From Phenylobacterium sp. J367 (GTDB lineage: Bacteria > Pseudomonadota > Alphaproteobacteria > Caulobacterales > Caulobacteraceae): a DNA stretch of 64,000 nt. The stretch lies in NCBI RefSeq assembly GCF_024699985.1, contig NZ_JAJONA010000001.1, positions 4,222,501 to 4,286,500 on the forward strand, written 5' to 3'. The position numbers were made by a program, and so were the translations under genes. Below are positions 48,036-57,726 of this stretch, piece by piece (position 1 is the first letter of the stretch; every line of letters starts with the position of its first letter). The notes beneath the pieces were generated by a model. It was not told where the DNA came from. It worked only from the letters and a program-made list of their open reading frames with translations, and searched no databases.

Positions 48036-48218
48036 TTGCCGCACTGCAACTTCTCGGGACACACGTCCCCTAACTCGCGAGGGTTATCTCATGTTGCAGT
48101 GCAGCAGTCAACGGTTAATTGTGCACTGCACAAAAGCGTCATGCGCCTACAATCCAGGCGCCTACGCGCCAAGGCGCGACATTTGCGCTCGTTCAAGCCT
48201 TGTTTACTGTGCAGCAAG
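48036..48218. promoter_or_regulatory. Cluster of TGCA/TGC boxes between phasin and carboxypeptidase genes
   Basis: Four related sites occur in 183 bases: TTGCCGCACTGCAA (48036-48049), TTGCAGTGCAGCAG (48094-48107), the perfect palindrome TTGTGCACTGCACAA (48119-48133) and TGTGCAGCAA (48209-48218). PhaR, the PHB-responsive repressor of phasin genes in Paracoccus and relatives, binds TGC-rich inverted motifs of this kind. Position and sequence support a PhaR operator array, by inference. The first site is 42 bases upstream of the phasin ATG. Confidence 0.6.
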
Positions 48219-48291
48219 GGTCCTTCGGGCAAGGTACATGGGATTCCGGCGGCGGGGGGCCGCCACAAACCTTTGATTCGACGGACGAAGC

Positions 48292-49575
48292 ATGTTCCAG
48301 CACGCCCGCCGCCTGTTCGTAGCCCTCGGCGCCGCCGTGGCCGTCGCCTTCACGACGGTCGCGCCCCCCGCTTACGCCCAGCCGGTCTTCCAGCAGCTCT
48401 CGAGCGCCTCGCAGACCAAATATGCGGCGATCGTCGTCGACGCGAAGACCGGCGAGGTGCTCTACGCCAAGCGGGCCGACGCCGCGCGCTACCCGGCGTC
48501 CATCACCAAGGTGATGACGCTGTATCTGACTTTCGAGGCGCTCGCGGCGGGCAAGATCCAGCTCGACGACCGCGTGATATTCTCGCCCAGGGCCGCGGCG
48601 CAGTCGCCGACCAAACTCGGCGTGCCGGCCGGCCAGTCGATCTCGGTCTCCGAAGCCATGCAGGCGCTTTCCATCAAGTCGGCGAACGACGCCGCGGTGG
48701 CCATGGCCGAAAAGCTGGGCGGCACCGAGAGCCGCTTTGCGGCGCTGATGACGCTGCGGGCGAAGGAACTGGGGATGACCAACACCCACTTCGCCAACGC
48801 GTCGGGCCTGCCCGACAGCCGCCAGGTCTCCACGGCGCGGGACATCGCCATCCTGTCGCGGGCGGTGATGCGGGACTACCCGCAGTACTATAAGCTGTTC
48901 AGCCAGCGGGAGATGGTCTTCCGCGGCCAGACGCTGCGCAACCACAACGGCCTGCTGCACCGCATGTACGGCGTGGACGGGCTGAAGACGGGCTTCACCA
49001 ACGCTTCGGGCTTCAACCTCGCGGTCTCGGCCGTGCGCGACAATCGCCGCCTGATCGCCGTCGTCCTGGGCGGTCCGACCACGCGGGCCCGCGACGACAA
49101 CGCCGAGGCCCTGCTGGTCACCGGCTTCGACGTGATCAAGCGCCGCGACCTCGGCGAGAAGATCACCATCGCCCAGAACCTGTTCGAGCCTGAGCCGTCG
49201 GGCCGGGTCGAGGGCAGCACCGAACAGGGCGACCAGGACCTGAAGATCGTGCTGGCCTCGGCTACGCCGCCGCCCAGCACCTCGCGGATCGAGGTCGTCG
49301 AGCCGAAGTCCAGGAAGACGGCGCCCGCCACGCCCGCCGAGAAGTGGGGCGTCCAGGTCGGCGCCTTCAAGGCCCGCTCGGACGCCAAGGAGCAGATCGA
49401 TCTGATCGGCAAGCGCTTCGGCAAGCAGGTGGCCGGCGCCAAGCCCGTCACCGACAAGGCCGCCGGCCGCTACCGCTCGCGCTTCGTCGGTCTGTCCGAA
49501 CGCGAGGCCAGGACCGCCTGCAAGGCGATCAAGGCCAAGGGCATGGACTGCCAGGTGATCGAGCCGAAGGCCTGA
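48292..49575 (+). CDS. D-alanyl-D-alanine carboxypeptidase with C-terminal SPOR domain
   Basis: 427 residues. A signal peptide ends near PAYAQP. Penicillin-binding motifs are SxxK in PASITKVMTL, SxN in SIKSANDAAVA and KTG in VDGLKTGFTNASG. The last 80 residues form a SPOR domain (KWGVQVGAFKARSDAKEQID), which binds denuded septal peptidoglycan. It trims the terminal D-Ala from cell-wall peptides, probably at the division site. Confidence 0.94.
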   Translation: MFQHARRLFVALGAAVAVAFTTVAPPAYAQPVFQQLSSASQTKYAAIVVDAKTGEVLYAKRADAARYPASITKVMTLYLTFEALAAGKIQLDDRVIFSPRAAAQSPTKLGVPAGQSISVSEAMQALSIKSANDAAVAMAEKLGGTESRFAALMTLRAKELGMTNTHFANASGLPDSRQVSTARDIAILSRAVMRDYPQYYKLFSQREMVFRGQTLRNHNGLLHRMYGVDGLKTGFTNASGFNLAVSAVRDNRRLIAVVLGGPTTRARDDNAEALLVTGFDVIKRRDLGEKITIAQNLFEPEPSGRVEGSTEQGDQDLKIVLASATPPPSTSRIEVVEPKSRKTAPATPAEKWGVQVGAFKARSDAKEQIDLIGKRFGKQVAGAKPVTDKAAGRYRSRFVGLSEREARTACKAIKAKGMDCQVIEPKA

Positions 49576-49595
49576 TCGCCAGACATACCGATCGG

Positions 49596-49624
49596 AAAAG
49601 CCCTGGGTCGCCCCGGGGCTTTTT
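49596..49624. terminator. Bidirectional terminator between carboxypeptidase and DnaJ-like genes
   Basis: AAAAGCCC / GGGCTTTT arms around a GC-rich loop, with A tract on one side and T tract on the other. It sits between two converging genes and can end both. Confidence 0.8.
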
Positions 49625-49633
49625 CTTTGGCCG

Positions 49634-50053
49634 CTATTTCCGGAGGAGCCGGTCGCGCGCCGCGTTGAGCTGGGACGCCAGGCCGGTCGTGCCGCCCTTG
49701 TCGGGGTGCACGCTGCGCATCAGGCGCGTGTAGGCGGCTTGGATCTGCTCGGGGGTGGCGTCGGCGGAGACGCCGAGGATGGAGCGGGCCTCCTCCAGGC
49801 TCATCAGCCCCTTGGAGGGTCCCGGCGCGAGGCCCGTGCGGCGGGTGGATACGGCGAGCCAGAGGCCGAGGACCACGAGCACGATGCCTGAGCCCCAGCG
49901 GCCGCTGACCGAGAGCCAGGCCGCGCCTGCGAACGCGGCCACGGCGAACGCGCCCGAGAGGAACCGCCACTCCCGCCGCTTCAGGATCGGCTTGCCACGG
50001 CTCGCCATCAGGATGAGCGCGAGCGCGGCGGCCCCAAGCGCGAGATAAAGCAT
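49634..50053 (-). CDS. Membrane-anchored DnaJ-domain protein
   Basis: 139 residues. Two to three N-terminal hydrophobic segments (LYLALGAAALALILM, SGIVLVVLGLWLAV) are followed by a C-terminal J domain: EEARSILGVSADATPEQIQ, the HPD motif in SVHPDKGGT, and LNAARDRLLRK. The layout resembles Tim14/DjlA-like cochaperones that recruit DnaK to a membrane. It starts 4 bases after the mipZ stop. Confidence 0.88.
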   Translation of the reverse strand: MLYLALGAAALALILMASRGKPILKRREWRFLSGAFAVAAFAGAAWLSVSGRWGSGIVLVVLGLWLAVSTRRTGLAPGPSKGLMSLEEARSILGVSADATPEQIQAAYTRLMRSVHPDKGGTTGLASQLNAARDRLLRK

Positions 50054-50057
50054 GCGG

Positions 50058-50892
50058 CTACTCCGCCGCGATCTTCTCCGCCTCGTCCAGCCCCTGGAAG
50101 CCCAGGGCCGTCATCAGGGCGCGCAGTTCCTGGCGGGCGGCCACGTGCTGCAGCGACATCGCCACCGGCCGTATGGCCGGCGAGAGGTCGGCAATGGTCA
50201 GGCCGAACGGGAAGAGCTCGCGATAGATCACCCGGTCGCGCAGGCCGGGGCCGACACGGAAGCCGACCTTGCGGGAGAGCGCGTTGACGCGTTCGTCTAG
50301 GCGCTTGCGGTTGCGGGCCTCGGTGGGCGCCAGGCGGTTGCGCAGCACCACCCAGTCGATTTGCTTGCGGTCGCGGGTCGCGCGCTCCTTGCGGCAGGCC
50401 CAGACGGTCTCGGCGTAGAGGCTGTGGCGGGTGAGCTCGAGGCTCACCGGATCGACGACGCCCAGCATGTCGAAGTCGACGAAACTGTCGTTCATCGGGG
50501 TGACGATGAGGTCGGCCTTCGAATGGGCCGAGCGGCTGATGGCGGTGTCGGCCCCCGGCGTATCAATCAGCACGAAGTCGGCGGCCGCCGCCACCTCGGC
50601 GAAAGCCGCCTCGAAGCGGGCAAGTTGCTCGGCGTCCGGCGCCTTGGCGAGCGCATCGCCGGCCGAGCTGATCGCGTGTTCGATCGGCATGGGCGCCTCG
50701 GCCCCGTGCGCGGCCAGCCACTTCGCCCGGTTGGAGAAGAAGTGGCCCATGGTCTGCTGGCGCAGGTCGAGGTCGAGGACCGCCACCTTGGCGCCCCCGT
50801 GCAGCAGGGCGACCGCAATATGGATGGCGATGGTGGACTTCCCCCGCCCCGCCTTTCTCGTTGCCGATGACGATGACGCTGGCCTGCGACAT
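50058..50892 (-). CDS. mipZ: Division-plane positioning ATPase MipZ (frameshifted)
   Basis: About 277 residues. ParA-like ATPase that binds ParB at the poles and keeps FtsZ rings away from them in Caulobacter. The deviant Walker A is NEKGGAGKSTIAIH once the extra base in the C run 50841-50845 is removed. Other hallmarks are AVLDLDLRQQT, FVLIDTPGADTAISR, VTPMNDSFVDFDMLG and the C-terminal RVIYRELFPFGLT. Very close to the Caulobacter protein by eye. Confidence 0.95.
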
Positions 50893-51038
50893 GCCTGTTG
50901 CTCCCGAGGGGCGGCGGAATCACCGCCCATACCGAGCCTAGGTGACCGAGGAGGCAGAGTCGGGTCAACGCGCCGTTTGCCACCCCACCTGGCCGTGCGC
51001 CGATGGACGTGGTCCGGAGCCTCGGCCATAAGCCGGCC

Positions 51039-51897
51039 ATGTCCGAGACGCCGCTCCCCATCGTCCGCACGGTCGCCGAGCTGCGCGCCCAGGTCCGCGC
51101 CTGGAAGGCCGCCGGCGAACGCGTGGCGCTGGTGCCCACCATGGGCGCACTGCACGAGGGTCATCTGTCGCTGGTCCGCCTGGCGTTCGACCGCGCCGAG
51201 CGGGTGGTCGCCAGCGTCTTCGTCAACCCGACCCAGTTCGGGCCGGCGGAGGACTTCGACGCCTACCCGCGGACCGAGGCCCGCGACGCCGAGCTGCTGG
51301 CCGACGTGGGATGCGACCTGCTCTACGCGCCGACCGTGGGCGAGATGTACCCGCAAGGCTTCGCGACCAAGGTCAGCGTCGCCGGCGTCTCCGAGCCGTT
51401 GGACGGCGCCGCCCGGCCCGGCCACTTCGACGGCGTCGCCACCGTGGTCTCCAAGCTCCTGCTGCAGGCCGGCGCGGACGTGGCCGTCTTCGGGGAGAAG
51501 GACTACCAGCAGCTCCAGGTGATCCGCCGGCTGGTCCGTGATCTCGACATCCCGGTGGATATCGTGGGCGGTCCGACGGCGCGTGACGGCGACGGCCTCG
51601 CCCTCTCCTCCCGCAACGCCTACCTCGACGCCGGCCAGAAGCGGGTGGCCGCGCAGCTCAACCAGGTCTTGAAGGTGGCGATCAGCCGGCTCCGCGCGGG
51701 CGAGCCGATCGCCGAGGTCGAGCAGGCCGCGGTGCGCGCCCTCGAGGCCTCCGGGTTCGACCAGGTCGACTATGTGGAGGTGCGCGGCCCGTCGGACCTC
51801 GCCCGTCTGGGCCCTGGCCGCCTGGAGGGGGGAAGCCCGGATCCTGGCCGCCGCCCGCATCGGCCGCACGCGGCTGATCGACAACATGGCGGTCTGA
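51039..51897 (+). CDS. panC: Pantothenate synthetase (frameshifted near its end)
   Basis: About 285 residues. It ligates pantoate and beta-alanine for coenzyme A synthesis. Motifs: VPTMGALHEGHLSLVRLA, FVNPTQFGPAEDFDAYPR, FGEKDYQQLQVIRR and SSRNAYL. One extra G in the run 51827-51832 hides the true end, which should read ARILAAARIGRTRLIDNMAV. ATG 51039 is preferred over 51003 for family length. Divergent from mipZ across 146 bases. Confidence 0.93.
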
Positions 51898-52320
51898 GGC
51901 CCCCGTCTGCGTCACCCGGCCACGCCGCTCGCGGCGGCCTGCCGCAGCCCGGCCACGCTTGGGTGCGACGCCCGCGCACACTTAAGCTGTGACAAGACGC
52001 CACAGTAGAGCTGCCCACCCCTCCCCGGCGGCGTCAGCGCAGCAACCCGCGTTCTATGAATTACTGTGACGCTTGTTGCCGGATTTCCGCTGCGACGGCC
52101 GCAAGTTAGCGTTCAAGCTTGACTATAACATCGCCCTACAGTCACGCTTATCTGATTTCCGCTTCGGACATGTCAATAACCCCGCCACAGCCAAGCCTGC
52201 GACAACTTTGACAAGGGTTCGGAAAGTAAGTCGTCGGTAGTTTTCAACTCGTCGCAAGGCTGTCGGGGCCAGGCGACAGGTGGGTGTCGGGCCCGCCTAT
52301 CGAGAGACGGGAAAGAGTTC
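51898..52320. other. 423-base intergenic region between panC and the first GH16 gene
   Basis: I see no gene here. The right two-thirds is clearly richer in A/T than the flanks and should hold the promoter of the glycanase gene. TTGACA occurs at 52208-52213, but no convincing -10 follows at a proper distance. GGGAAAGAG just before 52321 can serve as ribosome site. Confidence 0.5.
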
Positions 52321-53722
52321 ATGACGTACTTCAAGTACGACGGCGTTCGCGCCGCCGAGACGGCTGCGCCTGTGCGTGATTTCTGGGGCACGGATGCGGT
52401 CGAGACGCTGGTCGGGACGCCTGAGGCCAACTCGCTGTGGGTCGGCGTGGGCGACAGCGCCACGGGCGGCCTGGGCGACGACACCTACTGGCTGCAGGCG
52501 CTGAAGGGCCGGTTCACGGTCACCGAGCTGGCCGGCGGCGGGGTCGACAAGATCGCCGGCTGGCAGAGCATCTTTCTCGACGACTACGCCCACTTCGAGA
52601 ACGTCTATGTCGGCGGCGACAAGACCTATGGCGCGGGCAACGCCCAGGACAACGTCGTCGAGGGCGGCCCGGGTTCGCAGCAGATCTACGGCGGTGGCGG
52701 CCAGGACGTGCTGGTAGGCGGCGCCGGCGCCGACACCTTCATCGTCGTGAAGGGCGAAGGCAACGACGTCATCCAGGACTTCAGCGCCGAGGACGTGGTC
52801 CGCCTGAAGGCCGGCTTCGCCACCTTCGCCCAGGTCCAGGCCCGGCTGACCCAGGTCGGAAGCGACGTGAAGCTCGACCTCGGCGACGGCGACGGCCTGA
52901 TCTTCCGCAACACCACGGTGGGCCAGTTCACCGCCGGAAACTTCCAGCTCCAGCTCGACACCTCGACCCTCGGCGCCAAGACCTTCGGCGACGAGTTCAA
53001 CGGCCCGCTGTCGCTGTGGGACGCCCAGTCGAACCCCACCGGAACCTGGCGGCCCGACTTCGGCTACCAGGGCGAACAGGGCGTCGGCTCCTACACCCTC
53101 GTCTCCAACAACGAGAGCCAGATCTACACCTCGCCCTACTTCCGCGGCCACAACGGCGACTTCGCCGAGAGCCCCTTCGTCTCCAACGCCGACGGCACGC
53201 TCTCGATCTGGGCCCGGCCGTCCTCGAACAGCGAGATCTTCGGCTACGACTACACCTCGGGCTTCATCTCCACGAAGGAGACCTTCGCCCAGACCTACGG
53301 CTACTTCGAGATGCGCGCCGACATCCCGGACGCCGCCGGCGCCTGGCCCGCCTTCTGGCTGATCCCCGCCGACGGCTCCTGGCCGCCCGAGCTCGATGTC
53401 ATGGAGGCCCTCACCTCCGATCCGCGGGGCCTGTGGACCACCGAGCACTCCAGCGTCGGCGGCCACTCGGCCAACGGCATGCTCTCCTTCGTCCCGGATT
53501 CCGCCGACGGCTTCCACACCTACGGCGCCCTTTGGACCGCCACCGAGATCACCTGGTACATCGACGGCGTCGAGGTCTTCAGCCGGCCCACCCCGGCCGA
53601 CATGCACAAGCCCATGTTCATGATCGCCAACCTCGCCCTCGGCGGCTGGGGCGGCGCCATCAACGACGCCCAGCTCCCCGCGGAGTTCAAGATCGACTAC
53701 ATCCGCGCCTACGCGCTGCCGG
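52321..53722 (+). repeat. 1.4-kb near-identical direct repeat, copy 1
   Basis: This segment matches 54425-55826 at an offset of 2104 bases, with about ten substitutions that I could spot and no indel. Similarity starts at the ATG and ends at the end of the GH16 domain; flanking bases do not match. Confidence 0.93.
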
Positions 53723-54379
53723 CCTCGTCGAGTGGCGGGCTCGGCGACGGGACCGCGCCCCGCTCGCTCTTCGCGAAGTCCGGGGGCGACAGCCTGCAGG
53801 GCGGCGCGGGCGACGACATGCTCTCCGGCCACGACGGCCAGGATACCCTCGAGGGCGGCGCGGGCGCGGACAGCATCAATGGCGGCGGCAGCTGGGACAA
53901 GCTGCAGGGCAACCAGGGCGACGACACGGTCTCCGGCGGCCTGGGCGACGACTGGGTGGTCGGCGGCAAGGACAACGACCTGCTGTCCGGCGATTCCGGC
54001 GACGACATCGTCTACGGCAACATGGGTAACGACACCTGCGACGGCGGCGAAGGCGCTGACCTGGTCCGCGGGGGGCCAGGGCGACGACCGCCTGATGGGG
54101 TGGGCCGGCAACGACTGGCTCTCCGGCGATCGCGGCGACGACACCATCACCGGCGGCGCCGGAGCGGACATTTTCCACAGCTTCGCCGGCGCGGGCGTCG
54201 ACCTGGTCCTCGACTTCAATGTGCTCGAAGGCGACCGGGTCCAGCTCGAACCGGGCACGGCCTACAGCGTCGCCCAGGAAGGCGCGAACGTGGTGGTGAC
54301 CATGGGCGCCGGCGATCGGCTGATCCTGCAGGGGGTGGATCTGGGAAACCTTGGGGACGGCTGGCTCTTCGGAGCCTGA
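52321..54379 (+). CDS. GH16 glycanase with RTX repeats, copy 1 (frameshifted)
   Basis: About 685 residues. Residues 1-215 form an RTX-like region (GGPGSQQIYGGGGQDVLVGG, GAGADTFIVVKGEGNDVIQD). Residues 217-465 are a GH16 beta-glucanase domain with the catalytic signature ELDVME (Glu357, Asp359, Glu362). The C-terminus has nonapeptide calcium-binding repeats such as GGAGDDMLSGHDGQDTLEGG. No N-terminal signal peptide is seen, so type I secretion via the C-terminus is expected, as for rhizobial ExsH. Substrate (laminarin, succinoglycan-like or other beta-glucan) is unknown. One extra G in the run 54070-54075. Confidence 0.88.
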
Positions 54380-54424
54380 CCGACCCAAGGGGGGACAACG
54401 GGGCTAGGGGACGGGGCTAATTTC

Positions 54425-55826
54425 ATGACGTACTTCAAGTACGACGGCGTTCGCGCCGCCGAGACGGCTGCGCCTGTGCGTGATTTCTGGGGCACGGATG
54501 CGGTCGAGACGCTGATCGGGACGCCTGAGGCCAACTCGCTGTGGGTCGGCGTGGGCGACAGCGCCACGGGCGGCCTGGGCGACGACACCTACTGGCTGCA
54601 GGCGCTGAAGGGCCGGTTCACGGTCACCGAGCTGGCCGGCGGCGGGGTCGACAAGATCGCCGGCTGGCAGAGCATCTTTCTCGACGACTACGCCCACTTC
54701 GAGAACGTCTATGTCGGCGGCGACAAGACCTATGGCGCGGGCAACGCCCAGGACAATGTCATCGAGGGCGGCCCGGGTTCGCAGCAGATCTACGGCGGCG
54801 GCGGCCAGGACGTGCTGGTGGGCGGCGCCGGCGCCGACACCTTCATCGTCGTGAAGGGCGAAGGCAACGACGTCATCCAGGACTTCAGCGCCGAGGACGT
54901 GGTCCGCCTGAAGGCCGGCTTCACCACCTTCGCCCAGGTCCAGGCCCGGCTGACCCAGGTCGGAAGCGACGTGAAGCTCGACCTCGGCGACGGCGACGGC
55001 CTGATCTTCCGCAACACCACGGTGGGCCAGTTCACCGCCGGAAACTTCCAGCTCCAGCTCGACACCTCGACCCTCGGCGCCAAGACCTTCGGCGACGAGT
55101 TCAACGGCCCGCTGTCGCTGTGGGACGCCCAGTCGAACCCCACCGGAACCTGGCGGCCCGACTTCGGCTACCAGGGCGAACAGGGCGTCGGCTCCTACAC
55201 CCTCGTCTCCAACAACGAGAGCCAGATCTACACCTCGCCCTACTTCCGCGGCCACAACGGCGACTTCGCCGAGAGCCCCTTCGTCTCCAACGCCGACGGC
55301 ACGCTCTCGATCTGGGCCCGGCCGTCCTCGAACAGCGAGATCTTCGGCTACGACTACACCTCGGGCTTCATCTCCACGAAGGAGACCTTCGCCCAGACCT
55401 ACGGCTACTTCGAGATGCGCGCCGACATCCCGGACGCCGCCGGCGCCTGGCCCGCCTTCTGGCTGATCCCCGCCGACGGCTCCTGGCCGCCCGAGCTCGA
55501 TGTCATGGAGGCCCTCACCTCAGACCCGCGGGGCCTGTGGACCACCGAGCACTCCAGCGTCGGCGGCCACTCGGCCAACGGCATGCTCTCCTTCGTCCCC
55601 GACTCCGCCGACGGCTTCCACACCTACGGCGCCCTTTGGACCGCCACCGAGATCACCTGGTACATCGACGGCGTCGAGGTCTTCAGCCGGCCCACCCCGG
55701 CCGACATGCACAAGCCCATGTTCATGATCGCCAACCTCGCCCTCGGCGGCTGGGGCGGCGCCATCAACGACGCCCAGCTCCCCGCGGAGTTCAAGATCGA
55801 CTACATCCGCGCCTACGCGCTGCCGG
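54425..55826 (+). repeat. 1.4-kb near-identical direct repeat, copy 2
   Basis: Partner of 52321-53722. Most differences are silent; I noted Val to Ile twice and Ala to Thr once. The boundaries coincide with the shared N-terminal RTX plus GH16 coding region, which suggests recent duplication or gene conversion limited to that part. Confidence 0.93.
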
Positions 55827-57173
55827 GCGCCGGCGATCCGCCGCCCGCCGATCCGCCGCCGCCCCCAATGAACCGCCGCCGGCCGGCGACGCGGGCGTCG
55901 CCCTCAGCTTTGCCCAGCATGGCGACACCCTGACCGGCGGCGCGGGCTCGGACACGATCAACGCCAGCCAGGGCGCAGACCAGCTGACCGGCGCCGCCGG
56001 CGCCGACATCTTCCGCTTCCAGGCCATGCCGTGGTCCGCCGGCCGGGTCGCCGACTTCCAGGTGGGGACCGACAAGCTCGACATCTCCGCCCTCTACGCT
56101 GGCGGCTATACCGGCGCGGGATCCGGTGGCCGACGGCTATGTCCGGTTCGAGAGCGACGGCGCCGGCGGCACGCGGGTGATGCTCGACACCGATGGCCCT
56201 GGCGCCGCCCAGGCGTGGTCCTATCACGTGGTGACGCTGACCGGCGTCTCGCCGGCCGGCCTCACCGCCGGACAGGTGTTCGGCCAGGGCTCGGCCAGTG
56301 AAGGGCCTCCGCCTCCGCCGCCCCCTCCGCCTCCGGCTCCCCCTCCGCCGCCTTCGGGGTCAGGGCTGGTGCTGACCTCCAGCCAGTACGCCGACACGCT
56401 CACCGGTGGCGCGGGCGCGGACACCCTCAACGCCGGTCAGGGCCCGGACCGCATGACCGGCGGCGACGGCGCGGATACCTTCCACTTCCGGGACCTGCCC
56501 TGGAATGCCGGCAAGATCGTCGACTTTGAGGTCGGGGTGGACCGGCTCGACGTCTCGGGCCTCTATCTCGGCGGCTATCATGGCGCGGACCCCGTGGCCG
56601 ATGGCTACGTCCGGTTCGAGAGCGATAAGCCGGCGGCACGAAGGTGATGCTCGATGTGGATGCCGGCGACGCCGCCAACCCGTGGGCCTTCACCATCGTC
56701 ACCCTGGAAGGCGTCTCGCCCGAGGGCCTGACCGCGGCCAAGGTCTTCGACGGCGCGCCACCGCCGCCGGTCACCGGCCTGACGCTCACGTCGACGAGCT
56801 ATGGCGAGACCCTGACGGGCGGCGCCGGGGCGGACACCTCACCGCCTGGAACGGCCCCGACCGCCTCGTGGGCGGCGCCGGCGCGGACCACTTCGTGTTC
56901 GACAAGCTGCCCTGGAACGCCGGCCACGTGGCCGACTTCCAGCTGGGCCAGGACGTGCTCGACCTGCGTCCGCTGTTCGCCGCCGCCGGCTACCAGGGGA
57001 CCGATCCCCTGGCCGATGGCTACCTGACCTTCGAATCCGACGGGAACGGCGGCACGCGCGTGCTGTTCGATCCCGACGGACCTGGAGCGGCTAACCCGTG
57101 GCCGTTCCAGATCACGACCCTGGATGGCGTGGCCCCTTCGAGCCTCTCAGGCTCGGACTGGCTGGCCCACTAG
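54425..57173 (+). CDS. GH16 glycanase with RTX repeats, copy 2, with three C-terminal modules (four frameshifts)
   Basis: About 916 residues after repair. The first ~465 are nearly identical to copy 1, including ELDVME. The rest differs: a Pro-rich linker, then three related modules of about 120-130 residues (roughly 55894-56292, 56364-56757, 56779-57173). Each holds DTLTGGAGADT-type RTX turns, a (P/L)PWNAG-like strand, a GADPVADGYVRFESDG-type strand and a closing VVTLxGVSPxxL. A second Pro-rich linker lies at 56307-56353. Indels: one base missing in the C run 55862-55866, one extra at 56118-56120, one missing after 56629, one missing at 56837-56838. Likely type I secreted, like copy 1. Confidence 0.85.
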
Positions 57174-57264
57174 GGTCGGGCGAGCCCCGACCCGACGAAG
57201 GGGCCCGCTTGCCTGTGCAGGGTGGAGGCGCCGTTTCGGACGCGGCGCGGCGCCTCCGTTCCGT

Positions 57265-57675
57265 CTACCAGGCGCCCAACTCGCGCAACTGGCGGGCAAG
57301 CTCGGACGGCGCCTCGCCGAAGCCGTCCTGGGCCAGGTCTTCTGGTGCGTCCGTCGGTTCGAGATAGCGCCAGCCCTGGAAGGCGCGGCGCGGCGTCGGC
57401 GCCACGCGGACGACCTCCTCGTCGAGCGTCACTTCGCAGCGGGCGGTGACGCCCTCCCCCACGGTGTTCACCGCCAGAATCCGCTGGCGACAGAGGATCA
57501 CGCCCTTGAACACCCGATAGAGCGAGCCGCCGTCGACCATCTCGGCTCCGCGCTTCGGCGTCTGGCGCGTGCGGAGCGTCCACGGCGCGCCCGGCGCATA
57601 GTGCGTCTTCCGCCATTCGAGCAGGTCCTCGATGGTGTCCGCGCCGACGCAGAGCTTGATCATGTGCAGGGCCAT
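57265..57675 (-). CDS. DUF1489 family protein
   Basis: 136 residues, usual length. It begins MALHMIKLCVGADTIEDLLE and contains GSLYRVFKGVILCRQRIL, the recognisable DUF1489 pattern of Alphaproteobacteria. Function unknown. Monocistronic; a GC-rich stem-loop (GGAGGCGCC / GGCGCCTCC, 57230-57262) just past its stop may terminate it. Confidence 0.85.
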   Translation of the reverse strand: MALHMIKLCVGADTIEDLLEWRKTHYAPGAPWTLRTRQTPKRGAEMVDGGSLYRVFKGVILCRQRILAVNTVGEGVTARCEVTLDEEVVRVAPTPRRAFQGWRYLEPTDAPEDLAQDGFGEAPSELARQLRELGAW

Positions 57676-57726
57676 GGCCTTCGAATTAGGCCGGGCCGCG
57701 CCGATCCGCCAGTGCGGCGGGCGGCC

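Noticed and set aside
52208..52237. Sigma-70-type promoter for GH16 copy 1 based on TTGACA
   Set aside because: No acceptable -10 element follows at 15-19 bases, so I do not call it.
52297..55255. Long antisense reading frames opposite both GH16 genes
   Set aside because: They mirror the high-GC repeats, lack protein-like composition or a ribosome site, and duplicate only because the sense genes are duplicated.
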